DNA from: Thiothrix subterranea
Lineage (GTDB): Bacteria; Pseudomonadota; Gammaproteobacteria; Thiotrichales; Thiotrichaceae
Direction of reading: 5' to 3'
DNA length: 64,000 bases
NCBI RefSeq assembly: GCF_030930995.1
Contig: NZ_CP133217.1
Location: forward strand, 2,408,001 to 2,472,000
Positions 8,973 to 17,792 of this stretch are shown one piece after another; positions within the stretch are counted from its first letter, which is position 1, and each line of letters starts with the position of its first letter. Below the pieces are notes generated by a model. It ran no database searches. It worked only from the letters and a program-made list of their open reading frames with translations, and was not told the origin of the DNA. The translations under genes were made by a program, and so were the position numbers.

Positions 8973-9765
8973 AGCAGCGATAGTGAAGATTTTTGCGGTA
9001 TTGGGTGAGCCAACTGATAACCGTCCGTGGCGCGATTATTCTGGTTACGGGCTGACGGCGGCGGATGCACCGACGCTGGTGGAGTTGGTGGCAGATAACA
9101 GTTTTGTGGAAAGCGAGGGTGCGGATTATTGGGTGCCGTTGCATTCCTGGCGGGCGTTGCTGCATTTGATGCCTGCGGGTTTGCATGAGCTGATCGGTAT
9201 TTTCGACGTGGTGGCGGAAGACGATTGGGCGCTGGATGAAATTCCGACGGTGGTGGCGGCTGCTTGTGATGCGGCACTGGATCCGTTGTTGGATTATGTG
9301 TTGGATAAGCGTAACGATGAATTTGCGATTCCGTTGGCGTTGCAGTGTTTGGTGGAAACCGGCAAGCGTCACAGCAAGTTGCGTAAGCCGGTGATCGAAC
9401 GCTTGGTGTATGCCTTGAAGCATTCGGCAGCACGGGATTACGGCTTGCGTGGGCTGATCGTGGCGGAGTTGGTGGCGTTGCGTGCGGTGGAGGCGATGCC
9501 TGCGATTCGAGTGGCGTTTGCAGAAGATCAGGTGGATTGGACGGTCAGCGGTGACTTGGAAGACGTGGAGCTGGGCATGGGCTTGCGTACAAAACGCGAT
9601 ACGCCGCGCCCTAGCTATAAGGTGGAAGAGGACGACGCGGATGATGAGGACGAGGATGATGCGCCGCTGATCGAACAGGTGATTCGTGCTGAGCCGAAGA
9701 TTGGGCGCAATGAGCCTTGCCCGTGCGGTAGTGGCAAGAAGTATAAAAAATGTTGTATGCCGTGA
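8965..9765 (+). CDS. DUF1186-like protein with SEC-C zinc tail
   Basis: This 266-residue protein has a helical, HEAT-like body that includes [13 protein letters not shown] and [16 protein letters not shown] and resembles DUF1186 proteins. A strongly acidic linker at about 214-230 follows. The SEC-C zinc motif [13 protein letters not shown] sits at the very C-terminus, as in SecA and many uncharacterised proteins. The role is not established. It begins inside the toxin gene and ends 9 bases before the methyltransferase, so it may be cotranscribed with the toxin-antitoxin pair and the restriction locus. Confidence 0.75.
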   Translation: MNKAAIVKIFAVLGEPTDNRPWRDYSGYGLTAADAPTLVELVADNSFVESEGADYWVPLHSWRALLHLMPAGLHELIGIFDVVAEDDWALDEIPTVVAAACDAALDPLLDYVLDKRNDEFAIPLALQCLVETGKRHSKLRKPVIERLVYALKHSAARDYGLRGLIVAELVALRAVEAMPAIRVAFAEDQVDWTVSGDLEDVELGMGLRTKRDTPRPSYKVEEDDADDEDEDDAPLIEQVIRAEPKIGRNEPCPCGSGKKYKKCCMP

Positions 9766-9774
9766 AGGAATTCC

Positions 9775-11304
9775 ATGCCGCTGCTTGATTGGCTGAACAA
9801 ACCCGCGTCCCTCCAGACGGCGCGGCTTGTGTCCTACCGTTTGTTGGAATGCGTGCCTGCGTTGGGTTATGGCGCAACGCCGAACGCTAATTTGCTGATT
9901 CAGGGCGATAATCTGGAAGCACTCAAAGCGTTGTTGCCGTTGTATGCGGGTCGGATTAAGTGTATTTACATCGACCCGCCGTACAACACGCGCTCCGCGT
10001 TTGAGCATTACGACGACAACCTCGAACACAGCCAATGGCTGTCGATGATGTACCCGCGCCTCGAACTCCTGCGCGACCTCCTCGCCGAAGATGGCAGTTT
10101 GTGGGTGTCCATCGACGACCACGAAGGTCACTACCTCAAAGTCATGCTCGACGAAATTTTCGGGCGCAAAAACTTCATCGCCAACGTCGTCTGGCAAAAG
10201 AAATTTTCACCCCAAAATGATGCCAAGTGGCTAAGCGATACACATGATCACATTCACTGTTACGCAAAGGATAAAAGCATTTGGCATCCCAATCTGTTGC
10301 CTCGCAGCTTAAAACAAGAGGGGAATTTTCAGAATCCTGATGAGGATGAGCGTGGCGTGTGGGTTTCAGCAGATTATACGTGCGCAAAATCTAAGGATGA
10401 GCGTCCAAATCTGTATTACGCCATCACTAATCCCAACACTGGAGAAGAAATCTGGCCTGCAACTACGCGAGTGTGGGCATTTGATCGCACTTCTCACGAG
10501 CGAAACGTTGCAAATGATCTACTGTGGTGGGGAAAAACAGGCGCGAATTCAAAACCTCGCTTCAAAAAATTCCAGACAGACATTCAACAGGGTACAGTTC
10601 CCGTTACTATTTGGTTTCATCAAGAAGTTGGTAATAACCAAGATGGTCGGCGTGAAAGTTTGGTTTTTAACAAAATAGAGCCATTTTCAACACCGAAGCC
10701 GGAGCGGTTGATTGAGCGGATTTTGCATATTGCGACGAATCCGGGCGATTGGGTGCTGGATTCGTTTTTGGGGTCAGGCACGACCGCAGCGGTAGCGCAC
10801 AAAATGGGTCGGCACTACATCGGCGTAGAAATGGGCGACCACGCGGTGACGCATTGCCAGCCACGCCTGCAAAAAGTGGTGGACGGCGAACAAGGCGGCA
10901 TTTCCAAAGCCGTCAACTGGCAGGGCGGCGGCGGATTCACCTTCTGTCGCCTCGGCGCAACCGTATTCGACGAGTACGGCATGATCGACAAAGCCATTCG
11001 CTTCCCCACCCTCGCCGCCTACGTCTGGTATCTGGAAACCCGCACCCCGTGGATTGCCCCAGACACGCTTTCCCCCTTGCTCGGCATCCACGACAGTACA
11101 GCGTATTACTTGCTCTACAGCGGCATCCTCGGCGACCGCCGCCCGCAAGGTGGCAATGTCCTCACCCAAACCGTGTTGGACGGGTTGCCCAAACACCCCG
11201 GCAAGCGCGTGATTTACGGCGAAACCAGCCGCTTCGGGGCAGGGCGACTGGCAGCGGAAGGGATAACGTTTAAGCAGATACCGTATGATGTGCGGGTGGG
11301 GTGA
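9775..11304 (+). CDS. mod: Type III-like DNA methyltransferase (Mod)
   Basis: This 509-residue protein has the beta-class order of N6-adenine methyltransferases: catalytic motif IV DPPYN at about 66-70, a target-recognition region at about 140-305, then the AdoMet-binding motif I DSFLGSGTTA at about 328. The C-terminal 150 residues (AVNWQGGGGFTFCRLG onward) are typical of Mod subunits of type III systems. It would methylate an adenine in the host recognition sequence and guide the Res subunit encoded at 12169. The central part, about 10200-10680, is visibly AT-richer than both flanks, as if the recognition domain was replaced. Confidence 0.88.
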   Translation: MPLLDWLNKPASLQTARLVSYRLLECVPALGYGATPNANLLIQGDNLEALKALLPLYAGRIKCIYIDPPYNTRSAFEHYDDNLEHSQWLSMMYPRLELLRDLLAEDGSLWVSIDDHEGHYLKVMLDEIFGRKNFIANVVWQKKFSPQNDAKWLSDTHDHIHCYAKDKSIWHPNLLPRSLKQEGNFQNPDEDERGVWVSADYTCAKSKDERPNLYYAITNPNTGEEIWPATTRVWAFDRTSHERNVANDLLWWGKTGANSKPRFKKFQTDIQQGTVPVTIWFHQEVGNNQDGRRESLVFNKIEPFSTPKPERLIERILHIATNPGDWVLDSFLGSGTTAAVAHKMGRHYIGVEMGDHAVTHCQPRLQKVVDGEQGGISKAVNWQGGGGFTFCRLGATVFDEYGMIDKAIRFPTLAAYVWYLETRTPWIAPDTLSPLLGIHDSTAYYLLYSGILGDRRPQGGNVLTQTVLDGLPKHPGKRVIYGETSRFGAGRLAAEGITFKQIPYDVRVG

Positions 11305-11310
11305 AGACTT

Positions 11311-11319
11311 TGGTATACT
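11311..11319 (+). promoter_or_regulatory. Candidate extended -10 promoter for xisH
   Basis: TGGTATACT matches the extended -10 element (TGnTATAAT) closely. No convincing -35 is seen at the usual distance. It lies 27 bases before xisH and would let the xis pair be expressed independently of mod. Confidence 0.4.
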
Positions 11320-11345
11320 GCAACCATTAATCAAGGAACAAGCAC

Positions 11346-11762
11346 ATGCCAGCCTATGATTTATTTCATCATGCGGTGAAGAACGCCTTACAAAAAGATG
11401 GATGGGTGATTACACATGACCCGTTTTCCATTCCATTTGGTGGTATCGACCTATACATCGACCTCGGAGCAGAGCGGGTATTAGCGGCTGAACGCGAAAA
11501 TCAGCGGATTGCTGTCGAAATCAAGTGCTTTTTGAGTCCATCCCCTGTTTCAGAATTTCATACCGCCTTGGGGCAATTCCTCAATTACCGTTTGGTGTTA
11601 GAGGAGAGTGCGCCGGAACGCACGTTATACCTTGCTATCCCCAATGACGTTTACAAGACGTTTTTCAAGTTACAATTTACTCAAATGGCGTTGCAACGCA
11701 ATCAGGTAAAATTGATCGTATTCAAACCGGATCGGGAGGAAATCGTCGAATGGACAAACTAA
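11346..11762 (+). CDS. xisH: XisH family protein
   Basis: This 138-residue protein matches XisH in length and motifs: DLFHHAVKNALQKDGWVITHDP at the start and GGIDLYIDLGAERVLAAER followed by IAVEIKCFL. The D-x(n)-ExK pattern looks like a PD-(D/E)XK nuclease core, an inference. XisH was named in Anabaena, where with XisF and XisI it affects excision of the fdxN element. Copies elsewhere lack that element and their role is open. The gene overlaps xisI by 13 bases and lies between mod and res. An AAGGAA precedes the start. Confidence 0.85.
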   Translation: MPAYDLFHHAVKNALQKDGWVITHDPFSIPFGGIDLYIDLGAERVLAAERENQRIAVEIKCFLSPSPVSEFHTALGQFLNYRLVLEESAPERTLYLAIPNDVYKTFFKLQFTQMALQRNQVKLIVFKPDREEIVEWTN

Positions 11763-12109
11763 ATACTTACCGCCAATACGTCCGGCAAACGCTCGAAAAG
11801 TACGCGCAATACAAACCTTCCATCGGTGAAGTGGATATGGAGTTGCTGTTTGACAGCGAACGTGACCGTTACCAACTAATGACGGTTGGTTGGAATGATT
11901 ACCAGCGTTACCACGGTTCACTCTTGCATGTAGACATTATCAATGGACAAATCTGGATTCAACATGACGGTACAGAGGGTGGTATTGCCAATGAGTTGGT
12001 TGAATTAGGTGTACCTAAACAAGACATCGTGCTGGCGTTTCATGCACCTTACAAGCGGTTTTATACAGGCTTTGCAACGGGTGAAGTTGTCGAACAGCAA
12101 GCTGCTTGA
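11750..12109 (+). CDS. xisI: XisI family protein
   Basis: This 119-residue protein shows the XisI pattern: YRQYVRQTLEKYAQYKPS, an aspartate/arginine middle (DSERDRYQLMTVGW), then GQIWIQHDGTEGGIANELVELGVPKQDIVLAFHAPYKR near the end. XisI nearly always travels with XisH, and the two probably act together, perhaps as nuclease and partner, which is inference. Base composition is AT-richer than the neighbouring mod and res genes, which suggests the pair was acquired separately. Confidence 0.87.
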   Translation: MDKLNTYRQYVRQTLEKYAQYKPSIGEVDMELLFDSERDRYQLMTVGWNDYQRYHGSLLHVDIINGQIWIQHDGTEGGIANELVELGVPKQDIVLAFHAPYKRFYTGFATGEVVEQQAA

Positions 12110-12168
12110 GTATTTTGTAAAAAGCCACGCACTGCGTGACCAATTGAGTTTTCATGCCTAGGGAAATG

Positions 12169-14766
12169 ATGTTCGAGCTAAAAAACTACCAAAACGAAAC
12201 GCTGCAAATCCTGCGTGAATTCCTCGAAGAAGCCCGCATCATGCCCGTGGAGGAGGCGTTCACTCGCGCTCAGCAACGCCAAAACCGCCAGCCGCTGCCG
12301 TATTTGCACCACAGTTTCGCGCAAGTGCCGTATGTGTGCCTGCGCCTGCCCACGGGCGGTGGCAAAACCGTGCTGGCTTCCTACGCCGTCGGCATCGCCA
12401 AACGCGCCTATCTGGAACAAGATTACCCGATTGTATTGTGGCTAGTGCCCACCAACACCATCCGCGAACAAACGCTGGAAGCCCTGCAAAAACCGGGACA
12501 CCCCTACCGCGCTGCGCTCGAAGACGAATTCGGCGTAGACCGTTTAATGGTGCTGGACATTGGCGACGTAACCCGCATCCGCAAGCAAGACATTGGCAAC
12601 AAAGCGATCATCGTGGTCGGCACACTCGCCACCCTGCGCGTCGAAGACACCAGCGGACGCAAGGTCTATGCCTACCATGAAGATTTCGAGCCGCATTTTG
12701 CCGGAATCAGCCCGCACGACGCACGCTTGGAAAAAGTCAGCGAAGCCGACCTCAAGCCCAACGGTTTGACTGCTGTGAATCTCGGCAAAATCAAATATTC
12801 CTTCGCCAACCTGCTGGCCCTCAAACAGCCGCTGGTGATCATGGACGAAGCCCACAACGCCCGCACCAAACTCACCTTCGACACCCTCAAACGCATCCAC
12901 CCCGCGTGCGTGCTGGAGCTGACCGCCACGCCGGATACCAGCCGCGAATCCGCATCCAACGTGCTGCACCACGTTTCCGCCTCGCAGTTGAAAGCCGCCA
13001 ATATGATCAAGCTGCCGATCATGCTCAGCGAACACCACGAATGGGAAGGTGCGGTGCGTGACGCAGTATTGACCCGCAAACAACTGGCGCAAGAAGCGGT
13101 AAAATCCGGCGATTCCGTGCGCCCGATAGCCCTGTTCCAAGCCGAAAACAAAAGCGGCGAAGTCACCTTTGAGGTGCTGAAAACCTTCCTGATCGAACAA
13201 CTCGGCATTGCCGCGCCGCAAATCGCCATCGTCACCGGCAACCAGCGCGAACTCGACGGCATTGACCTGTTCAACCCCGCCTGCCCGATTGAATACATTA
13301 TCACCGTGGAAGCCTTAAAAGAGGGCTGGGATTGTTCATTCGCCTACGTGTTTTGCTCAGTCAAAGACGTAAAATCTAGCAAAGACGCGGAACAATTGCT
13401 GGGGCGCGTGTTACGGATGCCGTATGCCCAACGCCGCCAACACGAAGCCCTGAACCGCGCTTACGCCCATCTGGTTTCCCCCAACTTTGCCAAAGCCGCT
13501 GCTGCACTGACCGATAAAATGGTGCAAAGCATGGGTTTCGACCCGCTGGAATTGCCGCAACACCTGCAACACGGCAACCAGTACAGCCTGTTTGATAACA
13601 CGGAAAACCCGTCATCACGCCCTGCAATTGTCGAAGAATTCAGCGAATTCACCCTAAACAACGGCGAACAACTTGCGGTTACGGGCTTGATCGACGAGCC
13701 GACCGCAACGCTGATCCTGCAAGGCTTCACCGGCAAACAAAAGGTCGAAGTCCAGCAACAGGTGGAACAACACAACCTGCGCGTCAAAGCCCAGCTTGCC
13801 CCCGCAATGCGCGGCGAAATCTTCGCCCCATTGCCCTTGCTGTGTGTGCGCGAAGAAAACCAACTGCGCCTGCTAGAACCCGGATCCTACCTCTACACCC
13901 AAGGCGGTTGGTCATTGCTGGATTTTCCGGTGGAACTGCCGCAGTTTGAAATCCGCGAATCCGGGCGCGTGTTTGAGGTGTTCCTGCAAGGTGGTCATGT
14001 CAGCTACAAACTGGCAGAGCAGGGCGAAACCCCGAACCTCAACCTGATCGAACTCGACATTGACGACACCGTGCTGGTGCGCTGGCTAGATAGGGAAGTG
14101 CGCCAAGCCGATGTTAGCCCAAGCGAGATGATCCGCTGGCTGGTGCAACTGGTGGGGCATTTAACCAAGGTGCGCGGCTTTTCCCTCACTGCTTTGGTGC
14201 GCAGCAAATTCCTGCTGGCGCGTGTCATTAAAGACCGCATTGCGTTTTGTCGTAACAAGGCGGCGGAGCGGGGTTTCCAGCACTGGCTGTTTGAAGATTC
14301 CAGCTTGTTGGGCGTGTCAGAAACGTATCAATACACCTTTAAACCCGATGTGTATCCGGCGCGAGTGCCGTTTTACCGGGGCAAATATGCGTTTACCAAA
14401 CACTATTACCCGGTGATCGAAGACCTGAAAAACAGCGGCGAAGAATTTGAATGCGCCCAAGCCCTCGATCAGCACCCGCAGGTCAAGCACTGGATACGCA
14501 ATCTGGTCAACCGCGAAGCGGCATCGTTCCGTTTGCCCCTTGCTCGCGGCTATTTCTACCCCGATTTCATCGCCGAACTCCACGACGGGCGTACTGTGGT
14601 GGTGGAATACAAAGGCGAACACCTGCAAACCGCTGACGATGCCCGCGAAAAAGCGGCGGTTGGTCAACAGTGGGCGCAACAAAGTGGCGGATTATTTCTG
14701 CTGGCCTTGGCAAAAGACGCGCAAGGCAAGAACATTTACCAACAACTCAACCAGCTTTTTCATTAG
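12169..14766 (+). CDS. res: Type III-like restriction endonuclease (Res)
   Basis: This protein of about 865 residues has superfamily 2 helicase motifs: Walker A LPTGGGKT (K66), DEAH at 226-229, LTATPD as motif III, and LGRVLRMP as motif VI. Near the C-terminus YPDFIAEL and VVVEYKGEH form a PD-(D/E)XK nuclease core. This is the Res subunit layout of type III restriction enzymes, which translocate or slide on DNA and cut at unmodified sites with Mod. The ATG at 12169 is preferred because AGGG lies five bases before it; ATGs at 12154 and 12166 are alternatives. The frame is intact. It follows xisI by 59 bases rather than mod directly. Confidence 0.88.
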   Translation: MFELKNYQNETLQILREFLEEARIMPVEEAFTRAQQRQNRQPLPYLHHSFAQVPYVCLRLPTGGGKTVLASYAVGIAKRAYLEQDYPIVLWLVPTNTIREQTLEALQKPGHPYRAALEDEFGVDRLMVLDIGDVTRIRKQDIGNKAIIVVGTLATLRVEDTSGRKVYAYHEDFEPHFAGISPHDARLEKVSEADLKPNGLTAVNLGKIKYSFANLLALKQPLVIMDEAHNARTKLTFDTLKRIHPACVLELTATPDTSRESASNVLHHVSASQLKAANMIKLPIMLSEHHEWEGAVRDAVLTRKQLAQEAVKSGDSVRPIALFQAENKSGEVTFEVLKTFLIEQLGIAAPQIAIVTGNQRELDGIDLFNPACPIEYIITVEALKEGWDCSFAYVFCSVKDVKSSKDAEQLLGRVLRMPYAQRRQHEALNRAYAHLVSPNFAKAAAALTDKMVQSMGFDPLELPQHLQHGNQYSLFDNTENPSSRPAIVEEFSEFTLNNGEQLAVTGLIDEPTATLILQGFTGKQKVEVQQQVEQHNLRVKAQLAPAMRGEIFAPLPLLCVREENQLRLLEPGSYLYTQGGWSLLDFPVELPQFEIRESGRVFEVFLQGGHVSYKLAEQGETPNLNLIELDIDDTVLVRWLDREVRQADVSPSEMIRWLVQLVGHLTKVRGFSLTALVRSKFLLARVIKDRIAFCRNKAAERGFQHWLFEDSSLLGVSETYQYTFKPDVYPARVPFYRGKYAFTKHYYPVIEDLKNSGEEFECAQALDQHPQVKHWIRNLVNREAASFRLPLARGYFYPDFIAELHDGRTVVVEYKGEHLQTADDAREKAAVGQQWAQQSGGLFLLALAKDAQGKNIYQQLNQLFH

Positions 14767-14774
14767 GAACACAC

Positions 14775-15134
14775 ATGGCCTACAGCGGTAACACCGGACT
14801 CACCCGAATCATTAAAGCAGCCCAATATTCATGGCAAGGTTTCCGTGCTGCCTATAAACACGAGGAAGCATTTCGCCAAGAGGTGTGGTTAATTATCCTT
14901 GCCATTCCGCTGGCTTTATGGTTTGGCGAAAATAGTGTGGAAAAAGCCTTAATGATAGGCAGTGTTTTGCTGCTGTTGATCGTGGAGTTGTTGAATTCTG
15001 CGGTGGAGGCGGTGGTCGATCGTACCGGCATGGAGCGCCATAAACTCTCTGGTCGGGCGAAAGACATGGGGTCGGCTGCGGTAACAATCGCCATTTTCAA
15101 TGTCATTATCGTCTGGGGATTCATGCTTTCTTGA
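14775..15134 (+). CDS. dgkA: Diacylglycerol kinase
   Basis: This 119-residue inner-membrane enzyme has three transmembrane helices and the DgkA signature LLIVELLNSAVEAVVDRTG, then HKLSGRAKDMGSAAV. It phosphorylates diacylglycerol with ATP so that the lipid left over from membrane-derived glycan synthesis is recycled to phosphatidate. The N-terminal YSGNTGLTRIIKAAQYSWQG is also typical. The start is set by TTAGGAAC upstream; the frame extends further 5' into res but without support. Its stop codon overlaps the putative FNR site of the next operon. Confidence 0.95.
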   Translation: MAYSGNTGLTRIIKAAQYSWQGFRAAYKHEEAFRQEVWLIILAIPLALWFGENSVEKALMIGSVLLLLIVELLNSAVEAVVDRTGMERHKLSGRAKDMGSAAVTIAIFNVIIVWGFMLS

Positions 15135-15144
15135 TCTAAGTCAA
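15131..15144 (+). promoter_or_regulatory. Candidate FNR/Anr box upstream of ccoN
   Basis: TTGAT-CTAA-GTCAA matches the TTGAT-N4-ATCAA consensus at nine of ten positions. It overlaps the dgkA stop codon and lies 146 bases before ccoN. cbb3 oxidase operons are commonly activated by FNR-type regulators at low oxygen, so this fits. The exact promoter is unclear; TGCTAGAGT at 15172-15180 resembles an extended -10. Confidence 0.6.
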
Positions 15145-15289
15145 TTTGAGTGCATTAGGTGCACCATGCCCTGCTAGAGTGCGTGTTTTCACACAGTATT
15201 AACGTTTTCTTATCGGGTTTTTTGCTGTATGCTTGCCGCACATTACAGTGTTTTTATTTTTTCAATCTTGTTAATCCAGAGGGCAAACG

Positions 15290-16738
15290 ATGGCTCATAG
15301 TGCTGCACTCTCTTCAGAGCAATATAACTATGATATCGTGAAGAAATTCGCGATAGCTTCGATCATCTGGGGTATCCTCGGCATGACTGCCGGTGTGTAT
15401 ATCGCGTCAGAATTGGCTTGGCCGTTTCTGAACTTCGATATTGCCCAGATCACTTTCGGGCGTTTACGTCCGCTACACACCAGCGGTGTTATCTTCGGTT
15501 TCGGTGGTAATGCGCTGTTCGCAACTTCTTACTACATTGTGCAGCGTACTTGTCAGGCGCGTCTGGCGGGTGGCATCTTCTGGCCGAACTTCACGTTCTG
15601 GGGTTGGAACTTATCCGTCCTCGTTGCGGGTTTGCTCTATCTGCAAGGTTTCACACAAGCGCGTGAATACGCTGAACCGGTTTGGTTTGTTGACTTGGCG
15701 ATTACCGTGGTTTGGGTGGTTTACTTCCTGATCTACACAGTAACGCTGATGAAACGCAACCAGCCGCACATTTATGTGGCTAACTGGTTCTTCATGTCAT
15801 TCATTTTGGCGACGGCACTGTTACACATCTTCAATAACTTGGCGATGCCGATCAGCTTGACGTCTCCGGTGTCTTACAGCTTGTTCTCTGGTGCACAAGA
15901 TGCGATGACGCAGTGGTGGTACGGTCACAACGCAGTAGGTTTCTTCCTGACAGCGGCATTCTTGGGGATGATGTATTACTTCGTACCTAAGCAAGCAGGT
16001 CGTCCGGTTTATTCTTACCGTTTGTCTATCATCCACTTCTGGGCGCTAAGCTTCATGTACATGTGGGTAGGTACTCACCATTTGCATTGGACGGCGATTC
16101 CTGACTGGACATCTACTTTGGCGGCGACTTTCTCCATCATGTTATTGATGCCATCTTGGGGTGGTATGATCAACGGTATCATGACCCTTTCTGGTGCATG
16201 GGATAAGTTGCGTACTGACCCAATCATGATGTTCATGATTACAGCGTTGTCATTCTACGGCATGTCGACCTTTGAAGGCCCGATGATGTCGTTGAAGAGC
16301 GTTAACGCGCTGTCACATTACACTGACTGGACGGTTGGTCACGTTCACTCCGGCGCGTTAGGCTGGGTTGCTATGATCACTTTCGCTTCCTTCTACCACA
16401 TGATCCCGCGCCTGTGGAACACCACGTTGTACAGTATGCAATTGGTTTACACGCATTTCTTCTTAGCAACTATCGGTACTATCTTGTACATCACTGCATT
16501 GTGGGTATCGGGTATCGGTCAAGGCTTAATGTTGCGTGCCTTTGATGAATACGGCAACTTGGCGTACACCTTCGTTGAAACGGTTGCGTTTATGCATGGC
16601 CCATTGGTGGCGCGTGCGGTTGGTGGCTTGTTCTTCTTGTCGGGTATGTTGTTGATGGCTTATAACATTTATATGACCATTTCGCGTGCGAAACAGGAAG
16701 AAGGTGTTCCTGCCACTACTGCTGCTGCTAAAGCGTAA
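15290..16738 (+). CDS. ccoN: cbb3 cytochrome c oxidase subunit I
   Basis: This 482-residue haem-copper oxidase core has about 12 membrane helices. Metal-binding histidines are visible in [15 protein letters not shown] (low-spin haem b), [11 protein letters not shown] and GTHHLHW (CuB), and [11 protein letters not shown] (haem b3). With CcoO and CcoP it forms the high-affinity oxidase that reduces oxygen to water and pumps protons under microaerobic conditions. An AGAGGG lies before the ATG. It is the first gene of ccoNOQP; no ccoGHIS assembly genes appear in the window. Confidence 0.97.
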   Translation: MAHSAALSSEQYNYDIVKKFAIASIIWGILGMTAGVYIASELAWPFLNFDIAQITFGRLRPLHTSGVIFGFGGNALFATSYYIVQRTCQARLAGGIFWPNFTFWGWNLSVLVAGLLYLQGFTQAREYAEPVWFVDLAITVVWVVYFLIYTVTLMKRNQPHIYVANWFFMSFILATALLHIFNNLAMPISLTSPVSYSLFSGAQDAMTQWWYGHNAVGFFLTAAFLGMMYYFVPKQAGRPVYSYRLSIIHFWALSFMYMWVGTHHLHWTAIPDWTSTLAATFSIMLLMPSWGGMINGIMTLSGAWDKLRTDPIMMFMITALSFYGMSTFEGPMMSLKSVNALSHYTDWTVGHVHSGALGWVAMITFASFYHMIPRLWNTTLYSMQLVYTHFFLATIGTILYITALWVSGIGQGLMLRAFDEYGNLAYTFVETVAFMHGPLVARAVGGLFFLSGMLLMAYNIYMTISRAKQEEGVPATTAAAKA

Positions 16739-16755
16739 TCAGGGAGAGTTGAGAT

Positions 16756-17514
16756 ATGTTTAAACATGAAAGTATCGAAACCAATTCGGGGCTGTTGATT
16801 GTCCTGACCCTGGTTGCTATCAGTATCGGTGGTTTGGTGGAAATTGTGCCATTGCACTACATCAATGAAACAGTGGAAGATGTAAAAGACCCGGCGACTG
16901 GTTTAGAAGTCGTGCGTCCTTACACCCCGCTGGAGCAACGTGGTCGTGACATTTACACCCGTGAAGGTTGCTACCTCTGCCATTCACAGATGATTCGTCC
17001 GTTCCGTGATGAAGATCTGCGTTATGGTCACTATTCACTCGCTGCTGAGTCCAAGTACGATCACCCATTCCAATGGGGTTCCAAGCGTACAGGCCCGGAT
17101 TTGGCGCGTGTCGGTGGCAAGTATTCCAATGAATGGCAGGTTCAGCATTTGACGGCACCGCGTTCGGTGGTGCCTGAATCCATTATGCCTAACTATCCTT
17201 GGTTGCAGACGTCGGATTTGGATTTGTCTGATCTTCAAGATCGTATGGTGGCGTTGAAACGGGTAGGCGTGCCTTACTCGCAAACCACGGTTGAATACGA
17301 AGATAACGTGAAGCGTTTTGGTGCGGAAGTCGCGAAGACTCTCGACATTAATCAAGCAGAAGCCAACCTGATTGCACAGGCCAAAGCAGGCAACTACGAC
17401 GGTAATTCATCTAACATCAGTGAGATGGATGCCTTGGTTGCTTACCTGCAAGTACTGGGTACGATGGTTGACTTTAAGAAGTTTGATGAAGATCACTTCA
17501 TTCAATTCCGTTAA
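16756..17514 (+). CDS. ccoO: cbb3 oxidase subunit II (monohaem cytochrome c)
   Basis: This 252-residue protein has one N-terminal membrane anchor ([21 protein letters not shown]) and a periplasmic cytochrome c domain with CYLCH at 72-76. A methionine ligand is probably in ESIMPNYPW. It passes electrons from CcoP to the CcoN active site. The ORF starts 17 bases after ccoN with a strong AGGGAG. Length and domain order are normal for the family, including the conserved [17 protein letters not shown] after the haem motif. Confidence 0.97.
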   Translation: MFKHESIETNSGLLIVLTLVAISIGGLVEIVPLHYINETVEDVKDPATGLEVVRPYTPLEQRGRDIYTREGCYLCHSQMIRPFRDEDLRYGHYSLAAESKYDHPFQWGSKRTGPDLARVGGKYSNEWQVQHLTAPRSVVPESIMPNYPWLQTSDLDLSDLQDRMVALKRVGVPYSQTTVEYEDNVKRFGAEVAKTLDINQAEANLIAQAKAGNYDGNSSNISEMDALVAYLQVLGTMVDFKKFDEDHFIQFR

Positions 17515-17562
17515 TTTTCTGTGCTACTGGATAGTAGCCTCTGTTGACAAGGTGAGGATCAA

Positions 17563-17790
17563 ATGCTGACAGACTTTTGGACGTGGATACTGGATATGGG
17601 TAATAGCAAGACTGTTGCGTTACTGATCTTTTTTACGACGTTTGTTGGCATTATCATCTACAACTATTCCAGCCGCAGACGTAGCGAAAGACTTGAGTCT
17701 TATCGCTACCTGCCGCTGATGGATGAAGATGAAGCTGATAAGCGCGTCAAAGCATCAGAGGCGGCTTCCCAAGCGAAAGGTGAGAAATAG
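17563..17790 (+). CDS. ccoQ: cbb3 oxidase small subunit
   Basis: This 75-residue protein has one transmembrane helix (TVALLIFFTTFVGIIIYNY) followed by the basic SSRRRSERLE and an acidic tail, the usual form of CcoQ/FixQ. It stabilises the complex, mainly CcoP association, and has no cofactor. It lies between ccoO and ccoP, two bases before ccoP. A GAGGAT precedes its start. Confidence 0.93.
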   Translation: MLTDFWTWILDMGNSKTVALLIFFTTFVGIIIYNYSSRRRSERLESYRYLPLMDEDEADKRVKASEAASQAKGEK

Positions 17791-17792
17791 TT

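Noticed and set aside
11346-12109. XisHI as evidence for an fdxN-type excision element
   Set aside because: There is no recombinase xisF, no nif or fdxN gene and no flanking repeats in the window.
15159-15341. 60-residue frame overlapping the start of ccoN
   Set aside because: It lies in the leader and in another frame of ccoN and has no ribosome-binding site.
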